Source of the DNA: an uncultured Clostridia bacterium
GTDB lineage: Bacteria; Bacillota; Peptococcia; Peptococcales; Peptococcaceae
Direction of reading: 5' to 3'
Assembly (NCBI GenBank): GCA_944391625.1
Contig: CALXUG010000004.1
Span: forward strand, 62,001 to 126,000
DNA: 64,000 nt
Below the pieces are notes generated by a model. It searched no databases and was not told the DNA's origin. It saw only the letters and a program-made list of their open reading frames with translations. Both the position numbers and the translations under genes were made by a program. This document shows positions 24,674 to 32,968 of this stretch, one piece after another. Numbering within the stretch: position 1 is the first letter of the stretch; each line of letters starts with the position of its first letter.

Positions 24674-24892
24674 TATTCATATTTTGGATAGCGTTGAAGG
24701 AGAAGAGTAATCTGTCATATGAGCCAAAAGCGAGCCGGGAGTGGTGGGAGCCTGGTGCCATGTGCTGATGAAGGGCGCTCTGGAGCAATCAACCACAAAG
24801 TGGGCATGATATTGTATTGTGCCAATCAGGGTGGAACCGCGGGAATAGAACTCCCGTCCCTGTCGATTACGACAGAGACGGGAGTTTTTTGT
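24674..24892 (+). promoter_or_regulatory. Glycine T-box leader of glyQS
   Basis: A T-box riboswitch that senses uncharged tRNA-Gly. The apical stem I motif GAGCCGGGAGTGGTG with GGGAGCC is followed by a likely GGC specifier near 24774-24776 and the nearly invariant T-box AGGGTGGAACCGCG at 24828-24841. A strong terminator follows. When tRNA-Gly is uncharged, it pairs with the T-box bulge and stabilises the antiterminator so that glyQS is read. Specifier placement is inferred from position and from the downstream genes. Confidence 0.9.
24849..24892 (+). terminator. T-box conditional terminator
   Basis: AACTCCCGTC pairs with GACGGGAGTT, extended inside by CTGTCG/CGACAG, and followed by six T. 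It is mutually exclusive with the T-box antiterminator. Confidence 0.9.
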
Positions 24893-25018
24893 TTTTGCTA
24901 TGAATTGGAATGTATAGTTCGGCAGATGGGTGCTTGTCATAAACGGATGGTCTGTTCCATATCACAACCGATAAGAATGTGTTGCTGAATTATAAAAATA
25001 AGAAGGAGTGAAGTTGCA

Positions 25019-25936
25019 ATGAACTTTCAGGAAATGATTTTAACATTGAACAAGTTCTGGGGTGAACAGGGCTGTATCATTATGCAGCCTTATGATATTG
25101 AAAAAGGGGCGGGCACGATGAATCCTGCTACTTTTTTACGCGCTTTGGGACCAGAGCCATGGAATGTGGCTTATATTGAGCCATGCCGCCGTCCGGCTGA
25201 CGGACGTTATGGGGAAAACCCAAATCGGCTGCAGCACTATTATCAATATCAGGTAATCTTAAAACCATCACCGGACAATATTCAGGAACTGTATTTACAG
25301 AGCTTGGAAGCGCTGGGTATTAATCAGTTGGAGCATGATATCCGGTTTGTAGAGGACAACTGGGAATCTCCAACTTTAGGCGCCTGGGGCTTAGGCTGGG
25401 AAGTATGGCTGGACGGAATGGAAGTCACCCAGTTTACCTATTTCCAGCAATGCGGCGGGATTGACTGCAAACCTGTATGCGGTGAAATTACCTATGGCTT
25501 GGAACGCTTGGCTACCTTTATTCAGGGCAAAGACAGCGTGTATGATATTGAATGGGTTGGCGATGTGTTGTATCGCGATGTATTCCACCAGAATGAAGTC
25601 GATTACTCTGAATATAATTTTAAGGTAGCAGACACTGATATGCTGTTTACTTTCTTTGATGCTTACGAAAAAGAAGCAATGCGGGTTATTTCTTTGGGAC
25701 TGGTGCAGCCTGCCTATGATTATGTGCTGAAATGTTCCCATACCTTTAATCTTTTGGATGCCCGCGGTGCCATCAGTGTTACAGAACGTACCCATTATAT
25801 TGCCCGTGTACGCGCCATGGCCCGGGAATGTGCCAAAGGTTATGTGAAACAGCGGGAAACGCTGGGCTATCCAATGATCAAAGATCCAGAACTGCGTGCC
25901 AAATTAAATTTGGATCAGGCAAAGGAGGAAGAATAA
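25019..25936 (+). CDS. glyQ: Glycine-tRNA ligase alpha subunit
   Basis: A 305-residue catalytic subunit of the bacterial alpha2beta2 glycyl-tRNA synthetase. The opening [55 protein letters not shown] and the class II motif 3 region [14 protein letters not shown] are diagnostic. It charges tRNA-Gly together with GlyS. ATG 25019 follows AAGGAGTG. The stop codon overlaps the glyS start by one base (TAATG). Confidence 0.97.
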   Translation: MNFQEMILTLNKFWGEQGCIIMQPYDIEKGAGTMNPATFLRALGPEPWNVAYIEPCRRPADGRYGENPNRLQHYYQYQVILKPSPDNIQELYLQSLEALGINQLEHDIRFVEDNWESPTLGAWGLGWEVWLDGMEVTQFTYFQQCGGIDCKPVCGEITYGLERLATFIQGKDSVYDIEWVGDVLYRDVFHQNEVDYSEYNFKVADTDMLFTFFDAYEKEAMRVISLGLVQPAYDYVLKCSHTFNLLDARGAISVTERTHYIARVRAMARECAKGYVKQRETLGYPMIKDPELRAKLNLDQAKEEE

Positions 25937-28005
25937 TGCGAGACTTATTATTAGAAATCGGTTTGGAAGAAGTGCCTGCCAAATTTATGCCGCCTGCGTT
26001 GGCTGAGTTGAAACAAATGGCGGAAACTCAATTGCAGGAACAGCGAATTGCCTATGATGAAGTAGTGACCTATGGTACACCGCGCCGGATTGCATTAGTG
26101 GTAAAAAATATTGCAGACAAGCAGCAGGATTTAGAAGAAGAGACAAAAGGGCCGGCAGTGAAAGCGGCTTATGACGCAGAAGGAAATCCAACCAAAGCTG
26201 CCATCGGTTTTGCCCGCGGTCAGGGTGTGGATGTAGCGGATTTATATCAAAAAGAACTGAATGGCGGTTTGTATGTATTTGCTACCAAAAAGGCTGCCGG
26301 AATTGCCACCGATGAAGTGCTGCCGGCTTTGCTGCCTCAGTTGGTAACCGGTATTCATTTTCCAAAACCAATGCGCTGGGGCTTTACAGAGTTGCGTTAT
26401 GCTCGCCCCATTCGTTGGATTGTAGCATTGCATGGAGATACTGTTGTGCCGTTCACCATTGAAGACATTGCTTCCGGCAATGTATCCCGCGGTCATCGGT
26501 ATCTGGGCAGTGAACAGTTGACCATTCCTTCGGCGGAACAATATGTATCTGTCATGGAACAGGATTATGTAATTGTGGATCAAGACAGACGGCAGACCAT
26601 GATTTTGGAACAGATTCAGAAACTGGCCGATGAAGTGGAAGGCACTGTAGAAATTGATGAAGACCTGCTGGAAGAAGTTTTATATCTGGTAGAATATCCA
26701 ACTGCACTGATGGGCAACTTTAATCCGGCTTATCTGATGATGCCGGAACAGTTGGTTATCACTCCCATGAAAGAACATCAGCGGTATTTCCCTGTGCTGA
26801 AAGGCCATCACTTGCTACCTAAATTTGTAACGGTGCGCAATGGGAATGCAGAGCATCTGGAAGTGGTGCAGGCTGGTAATGAAAAAGTGCTGGAAGCTCG
26901 TTTGGCTGATGCCAAATTCTTCTATGATGAAGATTTAAAAATTAAATTAGAAGATAACGTAGAAAAACTGAAAAATATTGTGTTCCAGGAAAAACTGGGC
27001 ACCATTTATGAAAAAATGCAGCGTGTACAACAGGGCGTTTCTGTGATTGCCGATTTGCTGCAGTTGGGCGATGGCGTAAAAGAACGGGCTATGCGTGCCG
27101 CTTATTTGGCCAAAGCTGACTTAGTGAGCAATGTGGTATATGAATTCCCAGAGTTGCAGGGTCTGATGGGTGAAAAATATGCTTATGCACAGGGTGAGCA
27201 TCCATTGACTTCCAAAGCAATTTCTGAGCATTATCTGCCTAAAAATGCCGATGGCGAAATTCCACTGACCTTTGAAGGGATTGCTTGCAGTATTGCGGAT
27301 AAAATGGATACCATCGTGGGTTGCTTTGCGGCCGGTATTGAACCAACCGGTTCGCAGGACCCATATGCGCTGCGCCGTCAGGCTGCCGGTATTTGCAGTA
27401 TGATTTTGGGCCGCAGTATTCTGGTTAGCCTGAATGAACTGATTGAACAGGCAGTAGATCATTATCCGGTAGAAATTGTTGGGGACAAAGCGGCGCTGTG
27501 TCAGCGTGTATATGAATTTTTTGAACAGAGAATTCGTAACGTGCTCAACGATAAAGGTTTCCGGTATGATATCATTGAAGCGGTGGTGTCCTGCGGATAT
27601 GATAATCTGACAGAAACACTGCTGCGTGCAGAAGCGTTAAATGAAATGCGCACCACCGATACGTTTGCTAAAGTATTGACTGCCTTTACCAGAGCTAACA
27701 ACTTAGCCAAAAAAGCAACAACAGATGTTGTGGATGAGGCATATCTGGTAGAAGAAGAAGAAAGAAAGCTGTGGGCCGATGTGCGGTTTGCGGAAGCTGC
27801 CATTGCTGACTTTGCTGCAAAACGGCAGTTTGGTCAGGCGCTGACCATCATTTCCACCTTGGAAGAATATATCAATGCGTTCTTTGATGCAGTGATGGTT
27901 ATGGATGAAAATGAAAACATCAAAAATACCCGTCTGGCGTTGTTGGTTCATGTCAGCAACCTGGGCAGCAATATCGCTGATCTGACAAAAATTGTACAGG
28001 ACTAG
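25936..28005 (+). CDS. glyS: Glycine-tRNA ligase beta subunit
   Basis: A 689-residue beta subunit, full length for the family. It opens with LLLEIGLEEVPAKFMPPAL, has TYGTPRRIALVV, the PMRWGFTELRYARPIRWIVAL block and a C-terminal anticodon-binding DALR-like region (LWADVRFAEAAIADF, IKNTRLALL). It binds and positions tRNA-Gly for GlyQ. ATG 25936 overlaps the glyQ stop; an in-frame start at 25828 lies inside glyQ and is not used. Confidence 0.97.
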   Translation: MRDLLLEIGLEEVPAKFMPPALAELKQMAETQLQEQRIAYDEVVTYGTPRRIALVVKNIADKQQDLEEETKGPAVKAAYDAEGNPTKAAIGFARGQGVDVADLYQKELNGGLYVFATKKAAGIATDEVLPALLPQLVTGIHFPKPMRWGFTELRYARPIRWIVALHGDTVVPFTIEDIASGNVSRGHRYLGSEQLTIPSAEQYVSVMEQDYVIVDQDRRQTMILEQIQKLADEVEGTVEIDEDLLEEVLYLVEYPTALMGNFNPAYLMMPEQLVITPMKEHQRYFPVLKGHHLLPKFVTVRNGNAEHLEVVQAGNEKVLEARLADAKFFYDEDLKIKLEDNVEKLKNIVFQEKLGTIYEKMQRVQQGVSVIADLLQLGDGVKERAMRAAYLAKADLVSNVVYEFPELQGLMGEKYAYAQGEHPLTSKAISEHYLPKNADGEIPLTFEGIACSIADKMDTIVGCFAAGIEPTGSQDPYALRRQAAGICSMILGRSILVSLNELIEQAVDHYPVEIVGDKAALCQRVYEFFEQRIRNVLNDKGFRYDIIEAVVSCGYDNLTETLLRAEALNEMRTTDTFAKVLTAFTRANNLAKKATTDVVDEAYLVEEEERKLWADVRFAEAAIADFAAKRQFGQALTIISTLEEYINAFFDAVMVMDENENIKNTRLALLVHVSNLGSNIADLTKIVQD

Positions 28006-28035
28006 AAAGCAGTCATTGATACACATATGAAAAGA

Positions 28036-28080
28036 TAAAAGCACCTCTGAAACAGGTTTGGTTTCAGGGGTGTTTTTTTG
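28036..28080 (+). terminator. Terminator of glyQS
   Basis: AAAAGCACCTCTGAAAC pairs with GTTTCAGGGGTGTTTT (with a G-T pair) around a short loop, followed by more T. It also marks the left edge of the accessory island. Confidence 0.88.
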
Positions 28081-28176
28081 TTTGAACTCATACTGATACA
28101 ATGAAATCAGGAAATTATATATGAAAATAGGATATGCTGTATCATATATTTATAATATATACGATTTGTAATGAGT

Positions 28177-28210
28177 ATATATTGACAATATATGTAGAAT
28201 ATTGTAATAT
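28177..28210 (+). promoter_or_regulatory. Island promoter with overlapping palindrome
   Basis: TTGACA (28182-28187) and TAATAT (28205-28210) are separated by 17 bases, giving a strong promoter for the four-gene island. The -35 box sits in the centre of a perfect 17-base palindrome (28177-28193, ATATATTG-A-CAATATAT). A related ATATTG-TAATAT follows just downstream. This layout suggests repression by a dimeric regulator, possibly one encoded by the first island gene. Confidence 0.6.
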
Positions 28211-28261
28211 ACGAGTTATAAAAAATATGAAAAGATATAATTGAGAAGGGTGATAACTGTT

Positions 28262-28480
28262 ATGAAAGAGGAAGAAAAGAGGGAACGGTTTAATAAAGTG
28301 GCAACGAATCGTGTTAATAGGATTTTAGAAACATTACAACTTTTAGGGAATTGTTCTAATACCTCTAATTATTCGTATACAGATGAAGAAATAAAAAAAA
28401 TTTTTTCAGCGATAGAAAGTGAAGTAAAAATTCAAAAAGCGAAATTTGACAGAAAGGATAAGAAAAAATTTTCTTTGTAG
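28262..28480 (+). CDS. Small island protein, 72 residues
   Basis: A short, highly charged, helical protein: EEEKRERFNKVATNRVNRIL, then ETLQLLGNCSNTSNYSYTDE and IKKIFSAIESEVKIQKAKF. I remember similar NRVNKxLxxLxLLGNCSNxxNYxYT proteins from phages, conjugative elements and other accessory loci, without a known function. It may be an RNA/DNA-binding regulator of the operon or a structural partner. ATG 28262 follows GAAGGGTG by nine bases. The GHKL gene begins 10 bases downstream. Confidence 0.72.
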   Translation: MKEEEKRERFNKVATNRVNRILETLQLLGNCSNTSNYSYTDEEIKKIFSAIESEVKIQKAKFDRKDKKKFSL

Positions 28481-28490
28481 GTGAATTACT

Positions 28491-30368
28491 ATGGATATTA
28501 AAAAATGGAGATTTGCTTCCTATAACAACGCTGGTGATGATGGAATTAATGATGCGGGTATAGAAACTTTTTCATCAAAGGCGGAGGTCGCAAATATTAG
28601 AGAAGTGATACAGAATTCTATTGATCAAATATCAGATGAAGCTCTAAAGAGTAACCTTCCTGTTATTGTTGAATTTGAAGACTTTTATATTGAACCAACT
28701 AGTTTTCCTGGATACGAAGACTTTAGTGAAATTTTAGATAAATGTATTGAAAGTTCAAAGAATAATGATATGGTTAAAAAATTTTTTAATCAATCGAAGG
28801 AATTATTGAACAAGGAAATTAGAGTTTTAAGGATTAGCGATTATAATACCACTGGTTTGGAAGGTGCTGAAGATGACAATCGAAGTAAGTCTTGGCATAA
28901 TTTAATCAAATCAAAAGGACATTCAAATAAGAATATGAGCTCTGGTGGAAGTTTTGGAATTGGGAAGTCGGCTCCCTTTACTTGTTCTGGTCTAAGAACT
29001 GTTTTTTACGCTTCAAAAGTTGAAGATATTGAATCATATGTTGGAGTTGCTAGGTTAATATCATTTGAGGATGAAACCGGATTAACTTTAGGAACAGGAT
29101 ATTATACTGAAAATGAATTATTAAGAGCTATTTTAGAACCTTTTTGCTTGAGCGGTTTTAAACGAACAACAAATGGTACAGACATTTATATCATGGGATA
29201 CGATGGAGAGGAAGATTTAGAAAAGGTAATTAAGGAAACAACACTTGAGAATTTTTTTGTTACAATTTATAAAAACAAGTTGAAAGTTCGATATAAGGAA
29301 TTAGAAATTAATAGTGATAATTTGGGACAGTATATTTCGGAATTAGATGACAAAGATTTTTTGGAGACAAAAATATATTATGATATGCTTAATTCTTATC
29401 CAACATCAGATGATGAAGATGAAAAAAGAATAGTTTTAGACAGTAATGAATTTGGGAAAAAATATGGTATTTTAGATGGAGAAGCTACACTATTGTTACG
29501 AAAAGCTGATGACCTAAATAGACGGATTTTAATGACTAGAAAACCAGGAATGTCATTGTTCTTACAGGGGGGAATTAGTGGAAGTATATCATTTACAGGT
29601 TTGCTACTAATTGAAGGTGATAAAATGAATAGCATCTTTAAAAATATGGAAGTGCCTGCCCATGATGCTTGGAAACCTGAAAAGTGTAAGCTAGAGAAAA
29701 AAATGTATATGGATGCATATAAGGATTTAAAAAAATATTTAAAAGATAAAGTTGTTCAATATTTTGGACAAACTAATGAGGAAAGAATTTCTGCATATGG
29801 CATGGATGAATTTTTTTCAAATTCGTCTATTGAAAGTGGGGAACATAAAATAAATGTACTTGATGGAAAAGTAAAGACGGATTCCAAAAAACATAAAAAT
29901 AATAAAAGGAAGAAAAAGAAGGTTACCATAAAAAGTGGTGGAGAGGATATATCTGCACCAAGTTATGAACCTGCACAGGAACCTACAGAGACACTAACTC
30001 CAAGTACAACGCCGATATCTATTCCGTCACGAAATCCATCGCCAAAAACTGATAAATATAAATATGTAGATTTAAAAAAATGGCTCATGTGTAGAAATGA
30101 AAAACAAGGCGAATACTCTATAACCTTTAAAGTTGACAAGAAAAAGAAAAAAGTAAAATTGGATTTTTTTGCTATTGCGGAAAAAGGTGTATATCCGCTT
30201 GAGATTAAAGAAATCTTGGTCGCAAAAGGTAATGCTTCTATTGATTATAGATTGAACAATAGTGTATATCTTTCTAATTTGTCAAACAAAGAACCGGTGA
30301 TTTTAAATTTCAAAATTGATTTTAATTTCAAATGCATGATGGAGGTGGAATACTATGAAGTTAGATAA
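28491..30368 (+). CDS. GHKL (MORC/Hsp90-type) ATPase, candidate defence protein
   Basis: A 625-residue protein with an N-terminal GHKL ATP-binding domain (residues ~25-230). The N-box is REVIQNSIDQ with Glu38 and Asn42, the G1 motif is SDYNTTGLEG with Asp117 and Gly122, and the G2 lid is GGSFGIGK (152-159), whose Lys resembles MORC proteins. A transducer-like middle region follows, then a Lys-rich, Pro/Ser/Thr-rich linker (~460-525) and a C-terminal beta-rich domain. Such ATPases act as ATP-gated clamps, often in restriction or anti-phage operons. It overlaps the next gene by 14 bases. Composition is clearly more A+T-rich than flanking genes. Confidence 0.82.
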   Translation: MDIKKWRFASYNNAGDDGINDAGIETFSSKAEVANIREVIQNSIDQISDEALKSNLPVIVEFEDFYIEPTSFPGYEDFSEILDKCIESSKNNDMVKKFFNQSKELLNKEIRVLRISDYNTTGLEGAEDDNRSKSWHNLIKSKGHSNKNMSSGGSFGIGKSAPFTCSGLRTVFYASKVEDIESYVGVARLISFEDETGLTLGTGYYTENELLRAILEPFCLSGFKRTTNGTDIYIMGYDGEEDLEKVIKETTLENFFVTIYKNKLKVRYKELEINSDNLGQYISELDDKDFLETKIYYDMLNSYPTSDDEDEKRIVLDSNEFGKKYGILDGEATLLLRKADDLNRRILMTRKPGMSLFLQGGISGSISFTGLLLIEGDKMNSIFKNMEVPAHDAWKPEKCKLEKKMYMDAYKDLKKYLKDKVVQYFGQTNEERISAYGMDEFFSNSSIESGEHKINVLDGKVKTDSKKHKNNKRKKKKVTIKSGGEDISAPSYEPAQEPTETLTPSTTPISIPSRNPSPKTDKYKYVDLKKWLMCRNEKQGEYSITFKVDKKKKKVKLDFFAIAEKGVYPLEIKEILVAKGNASIDYRLNNSVYLSNLSNKEPVILNFKIDFNFKCMMEVEYYEVR

Positions 30369-31215
30369 AAGATTGAGTTCATATCCAATTTTAATTAATG
30401 ATGATGACGATTATGTTGACTCTTCATTTGAGATATCATTAATTCAAAAAGTTGAGTTTAATAAATTAATCGTTAATGTATCATTTCAGCTAAATAACGA
30501 AGGATTATTAGAACTAATTAAAGAAGGTAAAGCTAAATATATTATACATGTTGATTGTCCTATGTTATCTTTTAGAAAAGTATTTTCCACTGATAAAAAA
30601 GATTTGGAATTTTCTATTAATTTGAATGATGTGACTGAAAGTGTTGAAATAAGTAGCATGATTGTGGCAACAATGGATATTCCTCACTATTATAATAAAA
30701 AATTCAATTGGTTTTATGGCACTGATGGGGTTGATATTTCTAAAGGCAATTATTTAGCAATAGGACCAATGTATTTAGTAAATATTAATAGATCTAATAT
30801 TGGTTATAAAAAATTATCAGATGTAATCGTTATTCAGAAAGATGACAGAAATTCGGATCAAATGAGTGTATCTCTGGATAACGATATTATTACGATTTTA
30901 GTAAATGAAAAAATAAAAAATCAATACTATGCATATGGACAGCAATATTTATATAATATTATTTCAATGGTAATGGTTCCTAGTATGGTATATGTTTTAA
31001 CATCGATGAAAAATAATCCAGATGGGCTATGTTCATATAGATGGTATTCAGTAGTGGAGCAAGTATTGTTAGACAATAATATTTCTGTTACTCAATTAAA
31101 TGAAGAAGATAGCACAGGTAAATACTCTATATTTGAAGTGGCGCAAAAAATATTTATGTCGCCTTTGGAAAAGGGAATGTTGGAATTATCAAATGTACGC
31201 TTAGGAGATGAGTGA
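30355..31215 (+). CDS. Island protein of unknown family, 286 residues
   Basis: I do not recognise this protein. It is predicted soluble, beta-rich in the first ~170 residues (SSYPILINDDDDYVDSSFEI, FNKLIVNVSFQL, SISMIVATMDIPHYYN-like strands) and helical after ~200 (YAYGQQYLYNIISMVMVPSM, RWYSVVEQVLLDN). The C-terminal part ends in FMSPLEKGMLELSNVRLGDE. The start overlaps the ATPase gene by 14 bases and the stop is two bases before the next start, so it is very likely an obligate partner of the ATPase. ATG 30355 follows GGAGGTG. Confidence 0.68.
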   Translation: MKLDKRLSSYPILINDDDDYVDSSFEISLIQKVEFNKLIVNVSFQLNNEGLLELIKEGKAKYIIHVDCPMLSFRKVFSTDKKDLEFSINLNDVTESVEISSMIVATMDIPHYYNKKFNWFYGTDGVDISKGNYLAIGPMYLVNINRSNIGYKKLSDVIVIQKDDRNSDQMSVSLDNDIITILVNEKIKNQYYAYGQQYLYNIISMVMVPSMVYVLTSMKNNPDGLCSYRWYSVVEQVLLDNNISVTQLNEEDSTGKYSIFEVAQKIFMSPLEKGMLELSNVRLGDE

Positions 31216-31217
31216 AT

Positions 31218-31982
31218 GTGGCAAAAGAAATTAGATTAAAATATTTGACAGACAATGGATTAGCGCAACTGAAAGAAGCATTTGATAGTAATATTGAATA
31301 TTATAAATCAAAAGACCAACAATATTTTTTAAATTATTTAAATACGAATGGATATTTACAAGATACGTCCTATGTAATAGAAGATTTTACAGACAAGTTA
31401 ATTTTTACTGAGGACTTAGATAAAGATGACTTAAATAATATAAAAATATTATATACAGCAATGAAAGATATACCTACATATGTTATGATGGAGGATAGAT
31501 TTTGGGCAGCGCAAAACCATACAATTATGTGGGACTACATTACCAAAAGAAGTGAAGGTTTTAGGAAAGAATCAAAAGACCAAAGAAATAAACTATACAA
31601 TTCTTTCTTCACACATACAAAAAATGGGAAAAAGAGAGGGACATATGTAAATTGTGTGTCACGCCTTTGGTGGGCAGGGAAGTTATCTTATGATGAAAGT
31701 AGAGAGAATCCTTTTGAATTAACCGAAGAATTATGTAAAACCGGATTTGCTTCTACTATAGTGCCGTTTTCGTCTTCTAATATTACCGGTAGAGATGAGT
31801 CTAGAAAAGCAATTTTGACTGTAGTGAAAGAGTTACGAGAGCAAGGGAAAATAGTAAAACGTGATGACATTACATATGGACTAAAGTATTTAAATTTGAT
31901 TGCTGGAAGTTCTATGTTAGATGTTATGTCATTTGATGAAATAGTAGAGTTACTTAGAAGATATTATGGGATGTTACAATAG
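31218..31982 (+). CDS. Island protein, possible DUF6339 family
   Basis: A 254-residue soluble, mostly helical protein: KEIRLKYLTDNGLAQLKEAF opening, YVMMEDRFWAAQNHTIMWDY in the middle, then VNCVSRLWWAGKLSYDESR, NPFELTEELCKTGFASTIVP and SSSNITGRDESRKAIL. By memory this pattern (R-L-W-W followed by NP-x-E-L-T) is like DUF6339, which I associate with GHKL-ATPase restriction-like loci; this is not verified. GTG 31218 is ten bases past AGGAG; GTG 31212 is an alternative start only four bases past it. Last gene of the island. Confidence 0.65.
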   Translation: MAKEIRLKYLTDNGLAQLKEAFDSNIEYYKSKDQQYFLNYLNTNGYLQDTSYVIEDFTDKLIFTEDLDKDDLNNIKILYTAMKDIPTYVMMEDRFWAAQNHTIMWDYITKRSEGFRKESKDQRNKLYNSFFTHTKNGKKRGTYVNCVSRLWWAGKLSYDESRENPFELTEELCKTGFASTIVPFSSSNITGRDESRKAILTVVKELREQGKIVKRDDITYGLKYLNLIAGSSMLDVMSFDEIVELLRRYYGMLQ

Positions 31983-32212
31983 AAATAGAGCCGATATTCG
32001 TGGAAAGATGATAGAAGTCTTTATTACCAAAAATGCAATAAATGAGAGTATTCCCCAATTTTTATGAAATATGATAGTGTAGGATATTTTTTGTATGCTT
32101 ATTGTACAGTGTGCCGGGCATAGAAAAACGACCGCACATAGTTTGTACGATCGTTCTCTGACAGCCGATTTGGATGTTATTCGTTTGCTGAATATTCTGT
32201 ATGGGGAAAAGT
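31983..32212. other. Intergenic edge of the accessory island
   Basis: This ~230-base tract separates the island from the convergent 32213-32527 gene. It stays A+T-rich up to about 32090 and then returns to the local composition. A short open frame at 32095-32283 (MLIVQCAGHRKTTAH...) overlaps the neighbouring gene and has no good ribosome site. I see no repeat, tRNA or att-like sequence that would explain insertion. Confidence 0.4.
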
Positions 32213-32527
32213 TTATAGAAGCTGCCAGCCCGAATATAATACAGCCAGGCCGATCAATAAAAATAAAAGGATGTTTACAATGACATATTGTATCAGCCCT
32301 TTGTTATTGCCGTGGCGTTGAATCAGATACGCAATTTTAGGCGGCATGTTTCCGGTGCGATGTCCCCAGTTGAGTAAAATGATGTTTTGAATGCCGATAT
32401 AGGCGCTGAGCGCTCCAATTCCCATATAGCTCTGACCTACAGACAGCTGGCCCATAGAAACTGCCAACATCCAGAGCAGGGCTAAAACCATAACAATACG
32501 GGAACTGATTTTTTGAAATTTTTCCAT
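32213..32527 (-). CDS. Small membrane protein
   Basis: A 104-residue protein with three hydrophobic segments: residues ~10-28, 32-50 and 80-100. The loop between the last two is basic (NWGHRTGNMPPKIAYLIQRHG). I do not know the family. ATG 32527 follows AAGGAGA by six bases; the longer open frame upstream has no ribosome site. Downstream it runs toward the island. Confidence 0.65.
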   Translation of the reverse strand: MEKFQKISSRIVMVLALLWMLAVSMGQLSVGQSYMGIGALSAYIGIQNIILLNWGHRTGNMPPKIAYLIQRHGNNKGLIQYVIVNILLFLLIGLAVLYSGWQLL

Positions 32528-32613
32528 GAAAGATCTCCTTCTGCTTTCTATAGTATTTACTTGCATTGTATCACAATTTTGTCCATTATACAAATCAGGA
32601 AAAATGGATAGAA

Positions 32614-32664
32614 ACACAAACAGGACTTTATCCGGCTTGTACCAAAATAAAGTCCTGTTTTGTA
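32614..32664. terminator. Terminator after the mrp operon
   Basis: AAACAGGACTTTAT pairs with ATAAAGTCCTGTTT around a ~17-base loop, with T-rich sequence on both sides. It lies 22 bases past the stop codon of the mrp-partner gene. Confidence 0.75.
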
Positions 32665-32685
32665 TATTGCGTTTAAAACGAAAGA

Positions 32686-32949
32686 TTAATCGGCAATTTC
32701 GTTGGTTTGCCATTTGAATTCATTAAATTTTAAGTTGGCAACCATAGCTGTTAAGTCAGGACGACCGAAATACTGCATGTCTCCCTGCTGATTTACTGCC
32801 ATCAAAACAATTGGTTTGTGGAAGTATTCAAAGAAATTGCGTACCAGTGCATTTTTTTCTTCTTGTGGCAGAACAAAGAAATGGGTGTCTACAGCAACAA
32901 TGACAATTTCTTTTTCTTCTACAGTGACCAGTGTGCTATCAAATTTCAT
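32686..32949 (-). CDS. Small protein co-encoded with Mrp
   Basis: An 87-residue soluble alpha/beta protein (KEIVIVAVDTHFFVLPQEEK, FFEYFHKPIVLMAVNQQGDMQYFG). No family is recognised. It follows the Mrp gene by 19 bases on the same strand and has a good AAAAGGAG site at ATG 32949. The co-transcription hints at a role in iron-sulfur trafficking or as a client, but this is inference. Confidence 0.62.
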   Translation of the reverse strand: MKFDSTLVTVEEKEIVIVAVDTHFFVLPQEEKNALVRNFFEYFHKPIVLMAVNQQGDMQYFGRPDLTAMVANLKFNEFKWQTNEIAD

Positions 32950-32968
32950 GAACGATAACTCCTTTTAT

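Noticed and set aside
28082-32100. Prophage or integrative element
   Set aside because: No integrase, tRNA target, direct-repeat att sites or structural phage genes; the island is small and operon-like.
32095-32283. Small 62-codon gene at the right edge of the GHKL island
   Set aside because: Overlaps the convergent membrane-protein gene, lacks a ribosome site and resembles nothing known.
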